From assembly GCF_030125375.1 (NCBI RefSeq), contig NZ_JASJUU010000002.1:267968-331967 (forward strand): a DNA stretch of 64,000 nucleotides, written 5' to 3'. The position numbers and the translations under genes are program-made. The stretch is from Pseudoalteromonas umbrosa. Its GTDB lineage: Bacteria > Pseudomonadota > Gammaproteobacteria > Enterobacterales > Alteromonadaceae. Positions 54,988-64,000 of the stretch are shown piece by piece (the stretch's first letter is position 1; every line of letters begins with the position of its first letter). The notes beneath the pieces were generated by a model. That model saw only the letters and a list, made by a program, of their open reading frames with translations, had not been told where the DNA came from and searched no databases.

Positions 54988-57807
54988 TTAGAATGTGTAA
55001 TCTAGGCTTAGGTAATAAGTACGTAGGTACTGGTCATAGTAACGACCTTCATAACCTACTAGGTGACCTTCAGCATCACCAAGTGACATTGGAGGCTCTT
55101 TGTCGAACAGGTTGTTAACACCAACAGTGATGTTCATGTTCTCAATTCCACGGTAGTCAATTTTGTAATCAACAGTCATGTGAGAAGGAACTTTGAACTG
55201 AATATCAGCAGTAGTGAACTGAGTTGTACCAACACCTTGGTCATTGTAAACAACTTCAGTTGCAGCTTCAGCAATTGTACCTACACCAACAGTAGATGGT
55301 TGGTCATGCCAGCCTGATCTGTACTTCATACGTAACGTGTGAGCAAAGTCACCGTGAGTAAGTACATTTTGGATATTCACGATATTACGGAATACAACAC
55401 TTTGGTCAACACCGTAACGACCTAAGCTGCTAGCCCACTCATACGGGAATACACCTGCAAGAGTGTACTCTGACTTGTCCATGTACGTGCCCTGAACCAT
55501 AGTTTTCAGCTCACCGAATGAAAGGTCATTAGTTAGCATAACTTTCCAGTCAAAACCAGCACTCTTACTTTCACCGATGTTGATTGGTGCAGTAATAACA
55601 CTTAGAAGTGTGTTAGTTGGGTCAGAACGGTCTGTTCTAAGAACGAAACGCTCGTCAAACAGTTGTGGATTAGCAAACATGTAGTTCTGGTCAGGACGCT
55701 GAACCATGTCTTCAATGTTAACTTGCCAGTAATCTAGCTCAAACGTGAAGTCTGTTGTTGGAGAGTAAACGAAACCAACTGAGCTTTGCTTAGATGTCTC
55801 TGGAGATAGTGTGTTACTACCTAGGTTAAAGCGTTGATACTGTAACGCACCTGGAGGACAGTACTGAGCACGTGCATCTGAAGCAGGTAACGGACAAGTA
55901 TATGGAGAACCAGTTACACCGAATGATGTTTCAGGCTCAGCAATCTGTAGCAATGAAGCAGCTTTGAAACCTGTACCGTATGAAGCACGGAATACTAAGC
56001 TATCTGTCGGAGAATAACGCAAGCTTAGCTTGTAAGTTGTGTCATTTTCTGAATCGTTAACCTTACCGCCGTTCATCGTATCTTCAACAGCACCGATGTT
56101 ATCGTAACGAACTGCAACGTTTGCACTCAACTCATCTAGTACAGGGATTTGTAATTCTGCAAATACACCGTAAGTAGAACGCTCTAGCTCGTAGTCGAAG
56201 TCACCACCGCCATCACCAAAACGTGCATTGCTGATGTTTGCTTCAGAACGAACAACCTTGTAAGAGTTTGTACGGTAGTCTGCACCGTAACCGATATACG
56301 CTTCACCAGCTGGCAATTCAAATAGAGCTTGTGATGCTTTAAAATCGAAAGATAGTGACTCAGTTGTCGTAGTATCTTCAAGTGCACGGTACTGTGAATC
56401 TTCTAATGCAGCTACTGCATCTGGGTTTTGAGAAAACTCTTCAGGAGTAAGGAAGATATCAATCAAACCGCTACGGATGTTTTCTACAAATTTTTCTGCG
56501 TTATAGAAACCATTTGTTAGAGACTGGCTTCTTTCAGAACGAGAATATACAACCGCTGTGTTGAAGTCGATTGCATCAGCAATTGTGCCTTCTAAACCAA
56601 CGATTGTGTTAAGTGAATCTGTTTCCCACTCAGTAGTACGGTTACCACCTGGAAGTGCTCTCCAACGGCCACGGAATGTATCAACACCTGCAGCAAGCTG
56701 TTCAGCTGTTAAATTAGGAACAACATACTTGTCGTAAAGCACACTCTCAGTACCGATATTGATGTTACCAGTCGGGTTTGGCGCGATACGAGGAGTCATT
56801 ACGTAGTTTGTTAATGCTAGTGTAGAGAACAAGTTCATGTCATCAGTTAGGATGAACTCACCCTGAAGCATTAGTGACGTACGCTCGTCTTCTGGAACAA
56901 TCTCTAGAGTACTTGTGTAGTCGAATGAACAGAAGTTACTACCTGGAGCAAATGCATTGTCAGGAGCACATTTGTCACCATTTGAAACTGCGTATGGAGT
57001 AAATGCCGTGTTTGTACCGTCATTGAAACCAATAAAAGCGTTACCAGGGATAGCGTTTGAAGAACCCTGAACGTCATAGTATTGATTACCGTTATGAGTG
57101 AACTCTAGTAGACCTGTTTTCGCGAAGTCACGGTCTTTTGAACGTAGAGATTCACGCGTGTCGTGGCTCAATGAAGCAACGATTGTAAAGCCGTCAGAGT
57201 CTAAGTCACCAAAACCAGTTACAACACTTAAGTTAACTGATTCAGCACCGTCTTTTGGACGGTCAGTACGTGCAGCAATAGTTGTGCCATCAACTTCAGA
57301 CTTTGTGATGAAGTTGATTACACCAGCGATTGCATCAGAACCGTATAGTGCAGAAGCACCATCAGTAAGTACGTCAACACGCTCGATTGCTGCAAGTGGA
57401 ATTGTATTTAAGTCGATTGAGTTACCTGAACCCGATGGAGCTAAACGACGACCATTTAGTAGTACTAGCGTGTACTGCTCGCCGATACCTCTTAGTGAAG
57501 CAGTTGAAGTACCGCCACCGCCGCCACCAACAGATGATACAGGAGTTGTGAAACCCTGCATTGATGGAATTTGAGCTACAAGATCAGGAACAGATGTTAC
57601 ACCTGTTGCTTTGATATCTTCAGCAGTGATTACGTTAATAGGTAAAGCACCAGCAAGGTCAGAACCCTTGATACTTGAACCTGTGATTTCGATTTTTTCA
57701 ATTTCTTCACCGTCAGCTGCGTTTACGTTTGTCGCAATCGCTGTTGCTGAAACAGCACCAAAAGCAATCGCTAGGCGAACTGCTTTTGAGATCTTACTAT
57801 TTAACAT
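54988..57807 (-). CDS. Large TonB-dependent receptor (array member 1)
   Basis: Outer-membrane receptor of 939 residues. Signal peptide (about 1-30, ending VNA/ADG), then IEKIEITGSSIKGSDL as TonB-box region, plug domain (PDLVAQIPSMQGFTTP, a Gly6 run, LVLLNGRRLAPSG, GASALYGSDAIAGVINFI), a wide barrel and terminal YTF. GGGAG lies 6 bases before the ATG and a small stem (57822-57837) precedes it. It closely resembles the next receptor (58494-61301). Such receptors import large or rare nutrients; the ligand is unknown. Confidence 0.92.
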   Translation of the reverse strand: MLNSKISKAVRLAIAFGAVSATAIATNVNAADGEEIEKIEITGSSIKGSDLAGALPINVITAEDIKATGVTSVPDLVAQIPSMQGFTTPVSSVGGGGGGTSTASLRGIGEQYTLVLLNGRRLAPSGSGNSIDLNTIPLAAIERVDVLTDGASALYGSDAIAGVINFITKSEVDGTTIAARTDRPKDGAESVNLSVVTGFGDLDSDGFTIVASLSHDTRESLRSKDRDFAKTGLLEFTHNGNQYYDVQGSSNAIPGNAFIGFNDGTNTAFTPYAVSNGDKCAPDNAFAPGSNFCSFDYTSTLEIVPEDERTSLMLQGEFILTDDMNLFSTLALTNYVMTPRIAPNPTGNINIGTESVLYDKYVVPNLTAEQLAAGVDTFRGRWRALPGGNRTTEWETDSLNTIVGLEGTIADAIDFNTAVVYSRSERSQSLTNGFYNAEKFVENIRSGLIDIFLTPEEFSQNPDAVAALEDSQYRALEDTTTTESLSFDFKASQALFELPAGEAYIGYGADYRTNSYKVVRSEANISNARFGDGGGDFDYELERSTYGVFAELQIPVLDELSANVAVRYDNIGAVEDTMNGGKVNDSENDTTYKLSLRYSPTDSLVFRASYGTGFKAASLLQIAEPETSFGVTGSPYTCPLPASDARAQYCPPGALQYQRFNLGSNTLSPETSKQSSVGFVYSPTTDFTFELDYWQVNIEDMVQRPDQNYMFANPQLFDERFVLRTDRSDPTNTLLSVITAPINIGESKSAGFDWKVMLTNDLSFGELKTMVQGTYMDKSEYTLAGVFPYEWASSLGRYGVDQSVVFRNIVNIQNVLTHGDFAHTLRMKYRSGWHDQPSTVGVGTIAEAATEVVYNDQGVGTTQFTTADIQFKVPSHMTVDYKIDYRGIENMNITVGVNNLFDKEPPMSLGDAEGHLVGYEGRYYDQYLRTYYLSLDYTF

Positions 57808-57837
57808 TCAATTTCTCCCTGAGCTTCTATCAAAGCT

Positions 57838-58297
57838 TTTATTTTTAATAAGGCCCTTCATACAAGGTTAAGCACGTTACTATTTTGTGTACCTTATATG
57901 CAACACCACCAGTATAGTAACCACAAAGTAAATACCCATGCAAGCTTGTAAAAACCGGTTAATACATTGCTTAATTTATAAAAACGCAACAATAAGGAAT
58001 TCTTAAATCCACTCCCAATTATCAATGAACAGCTAAAATCATGATCAAAGAAACAAAAAAACAGGCTTAAAAAGCTGAACAAAAAACCATAAAGAACAAA
58101 ATTATAACCATACAAAACAGAAATATACAAAAAACAATCCAGAGTAATGGTTTTACTATTCACACAAATGACAAACAATAATTTATGATGTAACCAACGC
58201 ATCTCCCCCAAATCAAACCGCATCAAAACAAAACAAAATAGAAACAAAAAAAACAAATTAGAAACAAAAAAAAGATAAAATAACAATAAAACAAATG
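57838..58297. other. AT-rich gap between receptors 1 and 2
   Basis: Sequence is AT-rich with runs of A and CAAAA repeats. The long minus-strand open frame here encodes only a low-complexity Phe/Leu-rich string and starts inside the receptor-2 terminator. No gene, RNA or promoter I can defend, apart from what drives receptor 1, which I could not place. Confidence 0.5.
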
Positions 58298-58325
58298 AAA
58301 AAAAACCTGCAATCGCAGGCTTTTT
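58298..58325 (-). terminator. Terminator of receptor 2
   Basis: GCCTGC-GATT-GCAGG followed by eight T on the minus strand. It lies about 170 bp past the receptor-2 stop, so the 3' untranslated region is long. Confidence 0.85.
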
Positions 58326-58493
58326 CACACAAAATCATTTCAATTGGAAACTTAATCTACATAGCATCTACCTTGTTTACATAAATATGGTCAATCAGAT
58401 TTATTAATAAAGTTATAAATGCTCAAAATTGTTATTGTTTCCTTTAAAATAAGTAACTTGGCTCCAAGTTAAACTTAAAGCCAGACGCCGATA

Positions 58494-61301
58494 TTAGAAA
58501 GTGTAATCAGCTTGTAGGTAGAACGTGCGCCCATACGGGTCTGCGTAACGCGGGTCATAACCAACCTGGTGACCTGCAGCTGCGTTAAGCGTAAATGGAG
58601 GTTCTTTATCAAACAAGTTCTTGATACCAAAGCCTATATTTGCATTATCACCCCAAGCATATGCAAGTCGGTAATCAACCGTCATGTACACTGAGATGTC
58701 TTTTTGGATTGCGCTACCATCGACAGCTTCATTCCAATCATCAGCTTTAGCAACGTAAAAACTCACATCTGCAGCAGCATCTGTGTAACCACTGCGTGCT
58801 TTAAAGTTTAAGCTATGAGTAAAATCACCATGCGTGAAGGTGTTATTAAAGTTGACAATATTACGGAAAGTAACCGCTTCGTTTGTACCAACTTTACCTA
58901 AGCTAGAGTCCCAGATATTGTCACTGCCAACACGCAAGCTCTCACTTTCAAGCATGTAAGTACCCATTAATTGAGACTTAAGTGTGCCGAAAGAGAACTC
59001 TGTTGTGAAATCAAAGTGCCAATCAATGCCTGAATTTCTTGATTCACCAACGTTGTCAGCAGCTTGAATAATTGCAACGACAGTATCACCCGTACCTTGA
59101 TCGATCTTAGTCGTAAACCACTCAGCATAAGTTACTGGGTCACCAAAAATTTGGTTTTGCGTTAAACGCCTAACCTGATTCTCCATTTGCACGTTCCAGT
59201 AGTCCATACCAAAGCTCATGCCTTGATCTCCAGACCATACGAAACCAAACGTATACTGCTTAGAGGTCTCGGGCTTAAGATCTGCGTTACCTTCACGGAA
59301 TACATCATACTGCAATTTGTCAGAGTAACAGAATTGTGCAATTTCTTGTCTTAAACCAGCGGGACAATCATAAGGTGAAGCTGTTACACCAAATTCAACA
59401 CGAGGCTCTGCAATTTCACGCATTGTAGCCATTTTGAAACCTGTACCATATGAAGCACGCAATAACCATTGGTCGTTAGGACGGTATGATACACTCAACT
59501 TATATGTTGTATCATCTGCACTATCATTTACAGTTTGGTTTCCAGTCCGCTTAGAGTCTGTGATCTCACCTATTTCATCATAACGTAGTGAACCGGTTAC
59601 TTCTAAGTTTTCAAGAACAGGCACGACTACCTCGGCAAATGCACCGTAGCTGTCACGCTCTAGATCAAATTCTTCACCAGCAGATTCAAATAAGACAACT
59701 TCAGCATTTTGGCCTTCGCCATTAGTTAGTGAATAGTTTGACATGCGGTAGTCAAAACCAACAGCCATATAAACTGTACCAGCATCTAGCTCAGCGATTG
59801 GACCAGACGTTTTACCTTCGATAGCGAATAGACCTGTCTCTGTTGTGTCCCAAAGACCATTAAACATTGTATTTCTTACCGCAGTGTTCTGCTCATCTGT
59901 TAATGAATCAGGGTCCGCAAATATATCTACTTCACCAGAAGTCACTAGTTCAATGAACTCTTTCTCTAATGGGTAACCAGTTACACGAACTTGTTCACGC
60001 TCTGCATCAGAAGCTGTAACGGCTAAATCATAGTTCCATTCGCCAATATCGCCACGTAAGCCAGCTACAAAGTGTTTCGTTGTTGCAGTATATTCGTCAG
60101 TACGATTTCCACCAGGAAGTACACGCCATCGAGCAGCTACTTTAGTCATATCTGCTAACACATTTTCAGGAAGATATTTAAGAACATTATCCTTCACAAT
60201 CTGTGAGTCGTTAGCAAGCGTAAATGTACCTGTAGGGTAAGGCGCAATACGCGTAGTCATTTTGAACTCAGAAGCTGACGCTGTTACATATGCTTCTGTA
60301 TCGTCATTTACAGTAAATGTACCTTGTAAAAATAAGTTATTACGCTCACTCTCAGGCTGTATTTCTAATGTGCTTGTATAGTCAAATTGACATGCATTAC
60401 CAGATGGTGCACTTGTCGTGTGACAAGAGCCATTCGCTTCTTTGTAAGGATTCAATGCATACGTTTTAGTAACATTTTTACCTGCTTCATTCAAAACTAG
60501 CTCACCGCTTTCGTCACGTGTGTTGTATGTCACGTAAGCGTTACCAGGGATCGCATTTGAGGAACCAGCAATTGCTACTAAATCTTGACCCTCATGTTCA
60601 AATCGAACAAAACCTGTTTTTGCAAAGTCACGATCAACAGACCTTAGATTATCTTGCTCATCACGGCTGAAGCTCACCATGAAATTGTAGCCATCACTAC
60701 CTAAATCACCAAAACCGGTTGTAATGGCGAAATTCGAACTAGACGTATCTTTTGGCTTGTCATATCGAGCACTGATCGTAGTTTCTTGTACATCGTCTTT
60801 AAGAATAAAGTTTACAACACCAGCGATAGCATCAGACCCGTACAGCGCAGAGGCACCATCTTTTAAGATCTCAACGCGCTTGATTGCTGATAATGGAATT
60901 GAGTTAATATCGATACTTGAACCTGAATCAGAAGACGCCATACGACGGCCATTAATAAGGACAAGCGTATATTCAGAACCCAAGTCTCGTAGCGACGCAG
61001 TTTGAATACCGCCACCACTGCCACCCACGGACTCACCAGCAGCAGTGAAACCCTGCATTGATGGAATGTTCGCAATTAAGTCGGGCACACTTGTTACACC
61101 AGACTTAGCAATATCTGTTGCGTCAATCACATCTACAGGCAATGCACCTTCAAGATCTGTGCGTTTAATCGCAGAACCCGTAATTTCAATGCGCTCTACT
61201 TCTTGTGTACCAGCTTCATTAGCGGCCACAAAGCTGGTTGCTGAAACAGCACCTAAAGCCAATGCGAGGCGCACAGCCTTGGTTACTTGATTGTTTAACA
61301 T
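58494..61301 (-). CDS. Large TonB-dependent receptor (array member 2)
   Basis: Outer-membrane receptor of 935 residues. Signal peptide (about 1-28), VERIEITGSAIKRTDLEGAL, plug with PDLIANIPSMQGFTAAG, LVLINGRRMASSD and GASALYGSDAIAGVVNFI, barrel ending LQADYTF. The frame is open to 61412, but ATG 61301 (MLNNQVTKAVRLAL) has GGGAG upstream and aligns with receptor 1. The two share a domain order and many segments, including SSNAIPGNA and LRASYGTGFK, so they are duplicates that have diverged. Ligand unknown. Confidence 0.92.
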   Translation of the reverse strand: MLNNQVTKAVRLALALGAVSATSFVAANEAGTQEVERIEITGSAIKRTDLEGALPVDVIDATDIAKSGVTSVPDLIANIPSMQGFTAAGESVGGSGGGIQTASLRDLGSEYTLVLINGRRMASSDSGSSIDINSIPLSAIKRVEILKDGASALYGSDAIAGVVNFILKDDVQETTISARYDKPKDTSSSNFAITTGFGDLGSDGYNFMVSFSRDEQDNLRSVDRDFAKTGFVRFEHEGQDLVAIAGSSNAIPGNAYVTYNTRDESGELVLNEAGKNVTKTYALNPYKEANGSCHTTSAPSGNACQFDYTSTLEIQPESERNNLFLQGTFTVNDDTEAYVTASASEFKMTTRIAPYPTGTFTLANDSQIVKDNVLKYLPENVLADMTKVAARWRVLPGGNRTDEYTATTKHFVAGLRGDIGEWNYDLAVTASDAEREQVRVTGYPLEKEFIELVTSGEVDIFADPDSLTDEQNTAVRNTMFNGLWDTTETGLFAIEGKTSGPIAELDAGTVYMAVGFDYRMSNYSLTNGEGQNAEVVLFESAGEEFDLERDSYGAFAEVVVPVLENLEVTGSLRYDEIGEITDSKRTGNQTVNDSADDTTYKLSVSYRPNDQWLLRASYGTGFKMATMREIAEPRVEFGVTASPYDCPAGLRQEIAQFCYSDKLQYDVFREGNADLKPETSKQYTFGFVWSGDQGMSFGMDYWNVQMENQVRRLTQNQIFGDPVTYAEWFTTKIDQGTGDTVVAIIQAADNVGESRNSGIDWHFDFTTEFSFGTLKSQLMGTYMLESESLRVGSDNIWDSSLGKVGTNEAVTFRNIVNFNNTFTHGDFTHSLNFKARSGYTDAAADVSFYVAKADDWNEAVDGSAIQKDISVYMTVDYRLAYAWGDNANIGFGIKNLFDKEPPFTLNAAAGHQVGYDPRYADPYGRTFYLQADYTF

Positions 61302-61396
61302 TTGAATCTCCCAGGACCACCCTTTTGAGTGGTTATAATTATAATAAATGGTGTAAACCAATTTTATTATTGCTCTACAAGCAATTAATCGATGAA

Positions 61397-61426
61397 ATAT
61401 TAAACAACACAAAGCACTACCGTCAA
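61397..61426 (-). promoter_or_regulatory. Possible promoter of receptor 2
   Basis: TTGACG (61426-61421), 18-base spacer, TAATAT (61402-61397). This gives an untranslated leader of about 90 bases that includes a hairpin (61316-61333) just before the ribosome site. Confidence 0.4.
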
Positions 61427-61934
61427 CAACTTTATTGCATTTATTGAAACAAAATAAACATCACTAAGCACAAAAAGTCACAAAAGAAACAACAAAAAAA
61501 CATCAAACCAATGAATTAAAAGGATTTAATTAACTGCATTAAGAAAGGGAACATTAACACCTAGTGGAACACCACCTCTAATCAACCAAAACAGCACACA
61601 ACAAAGACTACAAAAATGACAAAGAAATAATAAATCTATAATTATCATATTGATATAATTTAAATACGCATAAAAAACCACCTCTTGACAGTATTAAATT
61701 TAAAATGTGCAAACAGTACCCCAATGGACAAGGTAGAAAAAACCAGTCACAATTTACACAATGCAGACCCAAAACAAAAACAACACACCAATAATTTACC
61801 TTTATGCAATTATATGCGATTTCATTATTTGATTTTAAGCAATAAATGTTGGCGTAATATTCAACCTATACGGAAAACACTTAGGTTGATTAATAGGCAA
61901 GTCAGTAGAGGATTAGAAAATAACGAAAATGACT
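61427..61934. other. AT-rich gap between receptors 2 and 3
   Basis: AT-rich, no convincing gene. The plus-strand open frame at 61685-61954 has no ribosome site and ends inside the receptor-3 terminator. A short inverted element, GTGG-AAC-ACCAC, lies near 61564. Nothing else is evident. Confidence 0.5.
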
Positions 61935-61964
61935 CAAAAAAAAGCCTCGCATGAAGCGAGGCTT
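61935..61964 (-). terminator. Terminator of receptor 3
   Basis: AAGCCTCGC-TTCAT-GCGAGGCTT then eight T on the minus strand, 20 bp past the stop. Confidence 0.92.
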
Positions 61965-61983
61965 AGTAAGTGAAATATAAAGA

Positions 61984-64000
61984 TTAGAAGCTAACGTTGT
62001 AGCCTGCAAAGATTTCACGACCAATGTGGCCAGCGCCGTAAATTGAGTAATTTACCCAGCGGTTAGCATCATCAAGCACCACACCTTTGTCAAACAAGTT
62101 TCTCACACCTAGTGTCCAAGTACCGTAACCTTCTGTGAAGTACTTAGTATTTAAGTTATGAACAACGTAAGTTGGGTTGTGGTTGCTGTAAGTATAGAAG
62201 AAGTCATTGTTTTCAACAGTTAATACTTCATCTTCAGCTGTGCTAGCAACGATATCTGTAGTCCAGTTAACTGCTACGTTGTCAATTGAGTAGTTAACAG
62301 ATAGTTGTGAACGCCACTCAGGAGTCTCTGGTGCACCCGCAGTATCTTGTGATGGACCACCGAAGAAAACATCTTCTTTCGCTTCAAGAATGTAAGTCGT
62401 TACTTTCTTAAACTTGAACTCCCCGAAGCTTGTGTCTAAGCGGTAAGAAAGGTCTAAATCTAAACCCTTACGAGACATGAATGAACCATTTTCATAACGC
62501 GTCGTTACTAAGCCATTGATATTGCCGTTGGCATGACGATCTAAGTTCACGCCAGGGTATGCACTCTCAATGTTACCAAGCACACCAGCATAATCTGCAT
62601 TCATCAGATCTTGAACTGTGATTAGAGAGATAACGTTATCAATTTCTAGTGAGAAGAAGTCAAGCTTAATACCAACATCTTCAAAGCCAGAGTAAACAAT
62701 ACCTGCATTGATATATGTTGACTCTTCTGGACCTAAATTCTTATTACCATTACGTAGATTAGAAACTGCACCAGCCTTACAATCTGCTGGAGCGAAACCA
62801 TTTTTCTCACATTTTACATAGTCGATAACTCGAGGGTGGCTCTCCGACGGTGCCGCTAGTAACTCGTTTAGAGATGGTGCACGGAAACCTTTTGAGTATG
62901 AACCACGAACAAGTAGATCATCCATAGGACGGTATTCAACTTTAAAGCTTGGAGTACCCTTGCTACCAAAGTCACTGTATCTGTCATAGCGGTATGCGGC
63001 ACTTAGGATTAAGTTATCCAGTACAGGCATTGCGATTTCATAAAATACAGCTTTCGTATCACGCTCACCAGCTGAAGAACTACCAGCAGAACCACCTACT
63101 AGGCCAGCTTCACTTTGTGCATCATATTGTGAGCGAAGCTCTTGGTCGAAGTACTCGGCACCGATGTAATGCTGAATTTCGCCGCCTTCTAGTTCACCAG
63201 CAGCAAATGAAACACCACCAAAGATATGGTTAAGTTCGTTTTGATCTTCTACATAAACAGTAGTTGCTAGGTTGTTGTTCCACTCTTCAGAACCTTGAAC
63301 GATAGGTGTTTCATCGTTTACTCTGTCAAAGTTATATGCCAAACCACCTGAGCTTAGGTAATTACGACCCGCACGACGGTAATCTAATTTTGCTTTGTGG
63401 TAAGCAATTTCGTATTCAGCCGTTTCACCGAAGAAACCTTTTAAGCCGATCATATAGTCTTGTTGATAGTCCGTTACATTCGTGTCACGGTTACCAACTT
63501 GGTACCAACGGAAATGGCCATTTACGCCGTCTTCACCTAATTCATTTAATGGGTGATCAGCTGGCATATTCCAAATTGTTGCAGCAGGAGGTGCATATCG
63601 ACCAAAAGAGTCATTACGGCTTAACATAGCACGCGTATAAAGCTCTAAATCGTCAGTCAGGTTATACGTCATGCTCGTCATAACAGAGTCACGTTGTGTA
63701 GACGCAGAGTTAGCCGCTACATCAGCGTATGAGTAACCACATACTGTGCCACCTGAAGTTGTACCAAGAGTACCAACAAAGCCAGGAACATCGTTCTTCA
63801 ATTGCTCACAATTCGCAGCAGCTGTCATCACACCATTTTTATCAGAAAATGTTGCGCCCATTAAGCTAACACCAATAGTTTCCTCACCGTGAACAATCAC
63901 GCCGTCACCATTGTCATCGTTTACGTACTTTTTAGTGTAATCACGGTCACGCTCAAAAATTGGGTTACGCGTCTGGTGATCGTAAACAAACGTGATGTTA
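61984..64000 (-). CDS. TonB-dependent receptor (array member 3, 5' end outside window)
   Basis: About 671 C-terminal residues of an outer-membrane receptor; the frame stays open to the window edge, so the plug and signal peptide lie beyond it. Barrel features: LRNGNKNLGPEESTYINAG, GSYSKGFRAPSLNELLAAP, a cysteine pair (YVKCEKNGFAPADCKAG) and terminal YNVSF. The upstream in-frame GTG at 63900 is internal. It belongs to a different subfamily from receptors 1 and 2. Ligand unknown. Confidence 0.88.
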   Translation of the reverse strand, partial: NITFVYDHQTRNPIFERDRDYTKKYVNDDNGDGVIVHGEETIGVSLMGATFSDKNGVMTAAANCEQLKNDVPGFVGTLGTTSGGTVCGYSYADVAANSASTQRDSVMTSMTYNLTDDLELYTRAMLSRNDSFGRYAPPAATIWNMPADHPLNELGEDGVNGHFRWYQVGNRDTNVTDYQQDYMIGLKGFFGETAEYEIAYHKAKLDYRRAGRNYLSSGGLAYNFDRVNDETPIVQGSEEWNNNLATTVYVEDQNELNHIFGGVSFAAGELEGGEIQHYIGAEYFDQELRSQYDAQSEAGLVGGSAGSSSAGERDTKAVFYEIAMPVLDNLILSAAYRYDRYSDFGSKGTPSFKVEYRPMDDLLVRGSYSKGFRAPSLNELLAAPSESHPRVIDYVKCEKNGFAPADCKAGAVSNLRNGNKNLGPEESTYINAGIVYSGFEDVGIKLDFFSLEIDNVISLITVQDLMNADYAGVLGNIESAYPGVNLDRHANGNINGLVTTRYENGSFMSRKGLDLDLSYRLDTSFGEFKFKKVTTYILEAKEDVFFGGPSQDTAGAPETPEWRSQLSVNYSIDNVAVNWTTDIVASTAEDEVLTVENNDFFYTYSNHNPTYVVHNLNTKYFTEGYGTWTLGVRNLFDKGVVLDDANRWVNYSIYGAGHIGREIFAGYNVSF

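Noticed and set aside
57894..58328. 144-codon minus-strand open frame rich in Phe and Leu
   Set aside because: Low complexity, no ribosome site, and its first codons (MKKPAIAGF) are the translation of the receptor-2 terminator hairpin.
61685..61954. 89-codon plus-strand open frame between receptors 2 and 3
   Set aside because: No ribosome site or motif, and it runs through the receptor-3 terminator hairpin.
63900..64000. GTG at 63900 as the start of receptor 3
   Set aside because: The frame stays open to the window edge and the sequence before it (FERDRDYTKKYVNDDNGDG) is receptor-like, so the start lies outside.

Overview
The window looks like chromosomal DNA of a marine gammaproteobacterium of the Alteromonadales, most likely Pseudoalteromonas or a close relative. 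The reasons are a low-to-moderate GC content with AT-rich spacers, gammaproteobacterial versions of every housekeeping protein, E. coli-like gene neighbourhoods (rpsP-rimM-trmD-rplS; ypjD-corB beside ffh; rluD-pgeF-clpB with divergent bamD; murJ, ribF-ileS-lspA-fkpB-ispH beside rpsT) and a large load of TonB-dependent receptors. The genus is an inference. I found no tRNA, rRNA, CRISPR array, intact transposon or prophage.

Layout: 1-2.9 kb holds the 5' part of tyrA, with two TyrR-like boxes at its start, and the rpsP-rimM-trmD-rplS operon. 3.0-8.9 kb is a heme-acquisition locus: an outer-membrane heme receptor divergent from the overlapping genes hmuT-hmuU-hmuV-hugZ, with a Fur-like site between them. 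8.9-21.8 kb is core: ffh, ypjD, corB, a lytic-transglycosylase-like lipoprotein, gshA, an MDR-family oxidoreductase, clpB (with a sigma-32-type promoter), pgeF, rluD, bamD and glnB. 21.8-30.5 kb is a type IV pilus block: two FimT/GspH pseudopilins run towards pilV-pilW-pilX-pilY1-pilE, and an AlgZ/AlgR-type two-component pair sits just upstream of pilV. 30.5-38.5 kb is a same-strand run ribF-ileS-lspA-fkpB-ispH reaching within 3 bases of the sensor kinase, then murJ and rpsT.

38.5-50.6 kb is mixed: a CheY-like regulator, two small membrane proteins, an Smr-domain protein, a 44-residue exported peptide gene that is easily missed, a 2-hydroxyacid dehydrogenase, a two-domain OlsF-like acyltransferase, a thioredoxin-fold protein, a TonB receptor, ppiC, grxA, deaD and an mtfA-like peptidase gene whose 3' end has been duplicated in tandem. 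50.7-53.0 kb is an HrpB-like helicase. 53-64 kb is accessory: two paralogous 79-residue lipoprotein genes with matching promoters flank a gene-poor kilobase, followed by three large TonB-dependent receptors in a row, the last cut by the window edge.

How the genes work together: the heme locus encodes capture, periplasmic transfer, import and probable degradation of heme. The pilus block pairs the minor pilins and the PilY1 adhesin with the two-component system that controls them in Pseudomonas. The receptor array at the right end suggests uptake of large or scarce organic substrates. The most unusual signals are a duplicated cysteine-bounded repeat inside the PilY1 von Willebrand domain, the short exported CxxC peptide with its own promoter, the duplicated lipoprotein transcription units, and an orphan terminator facing gshA that may end a small RNA.
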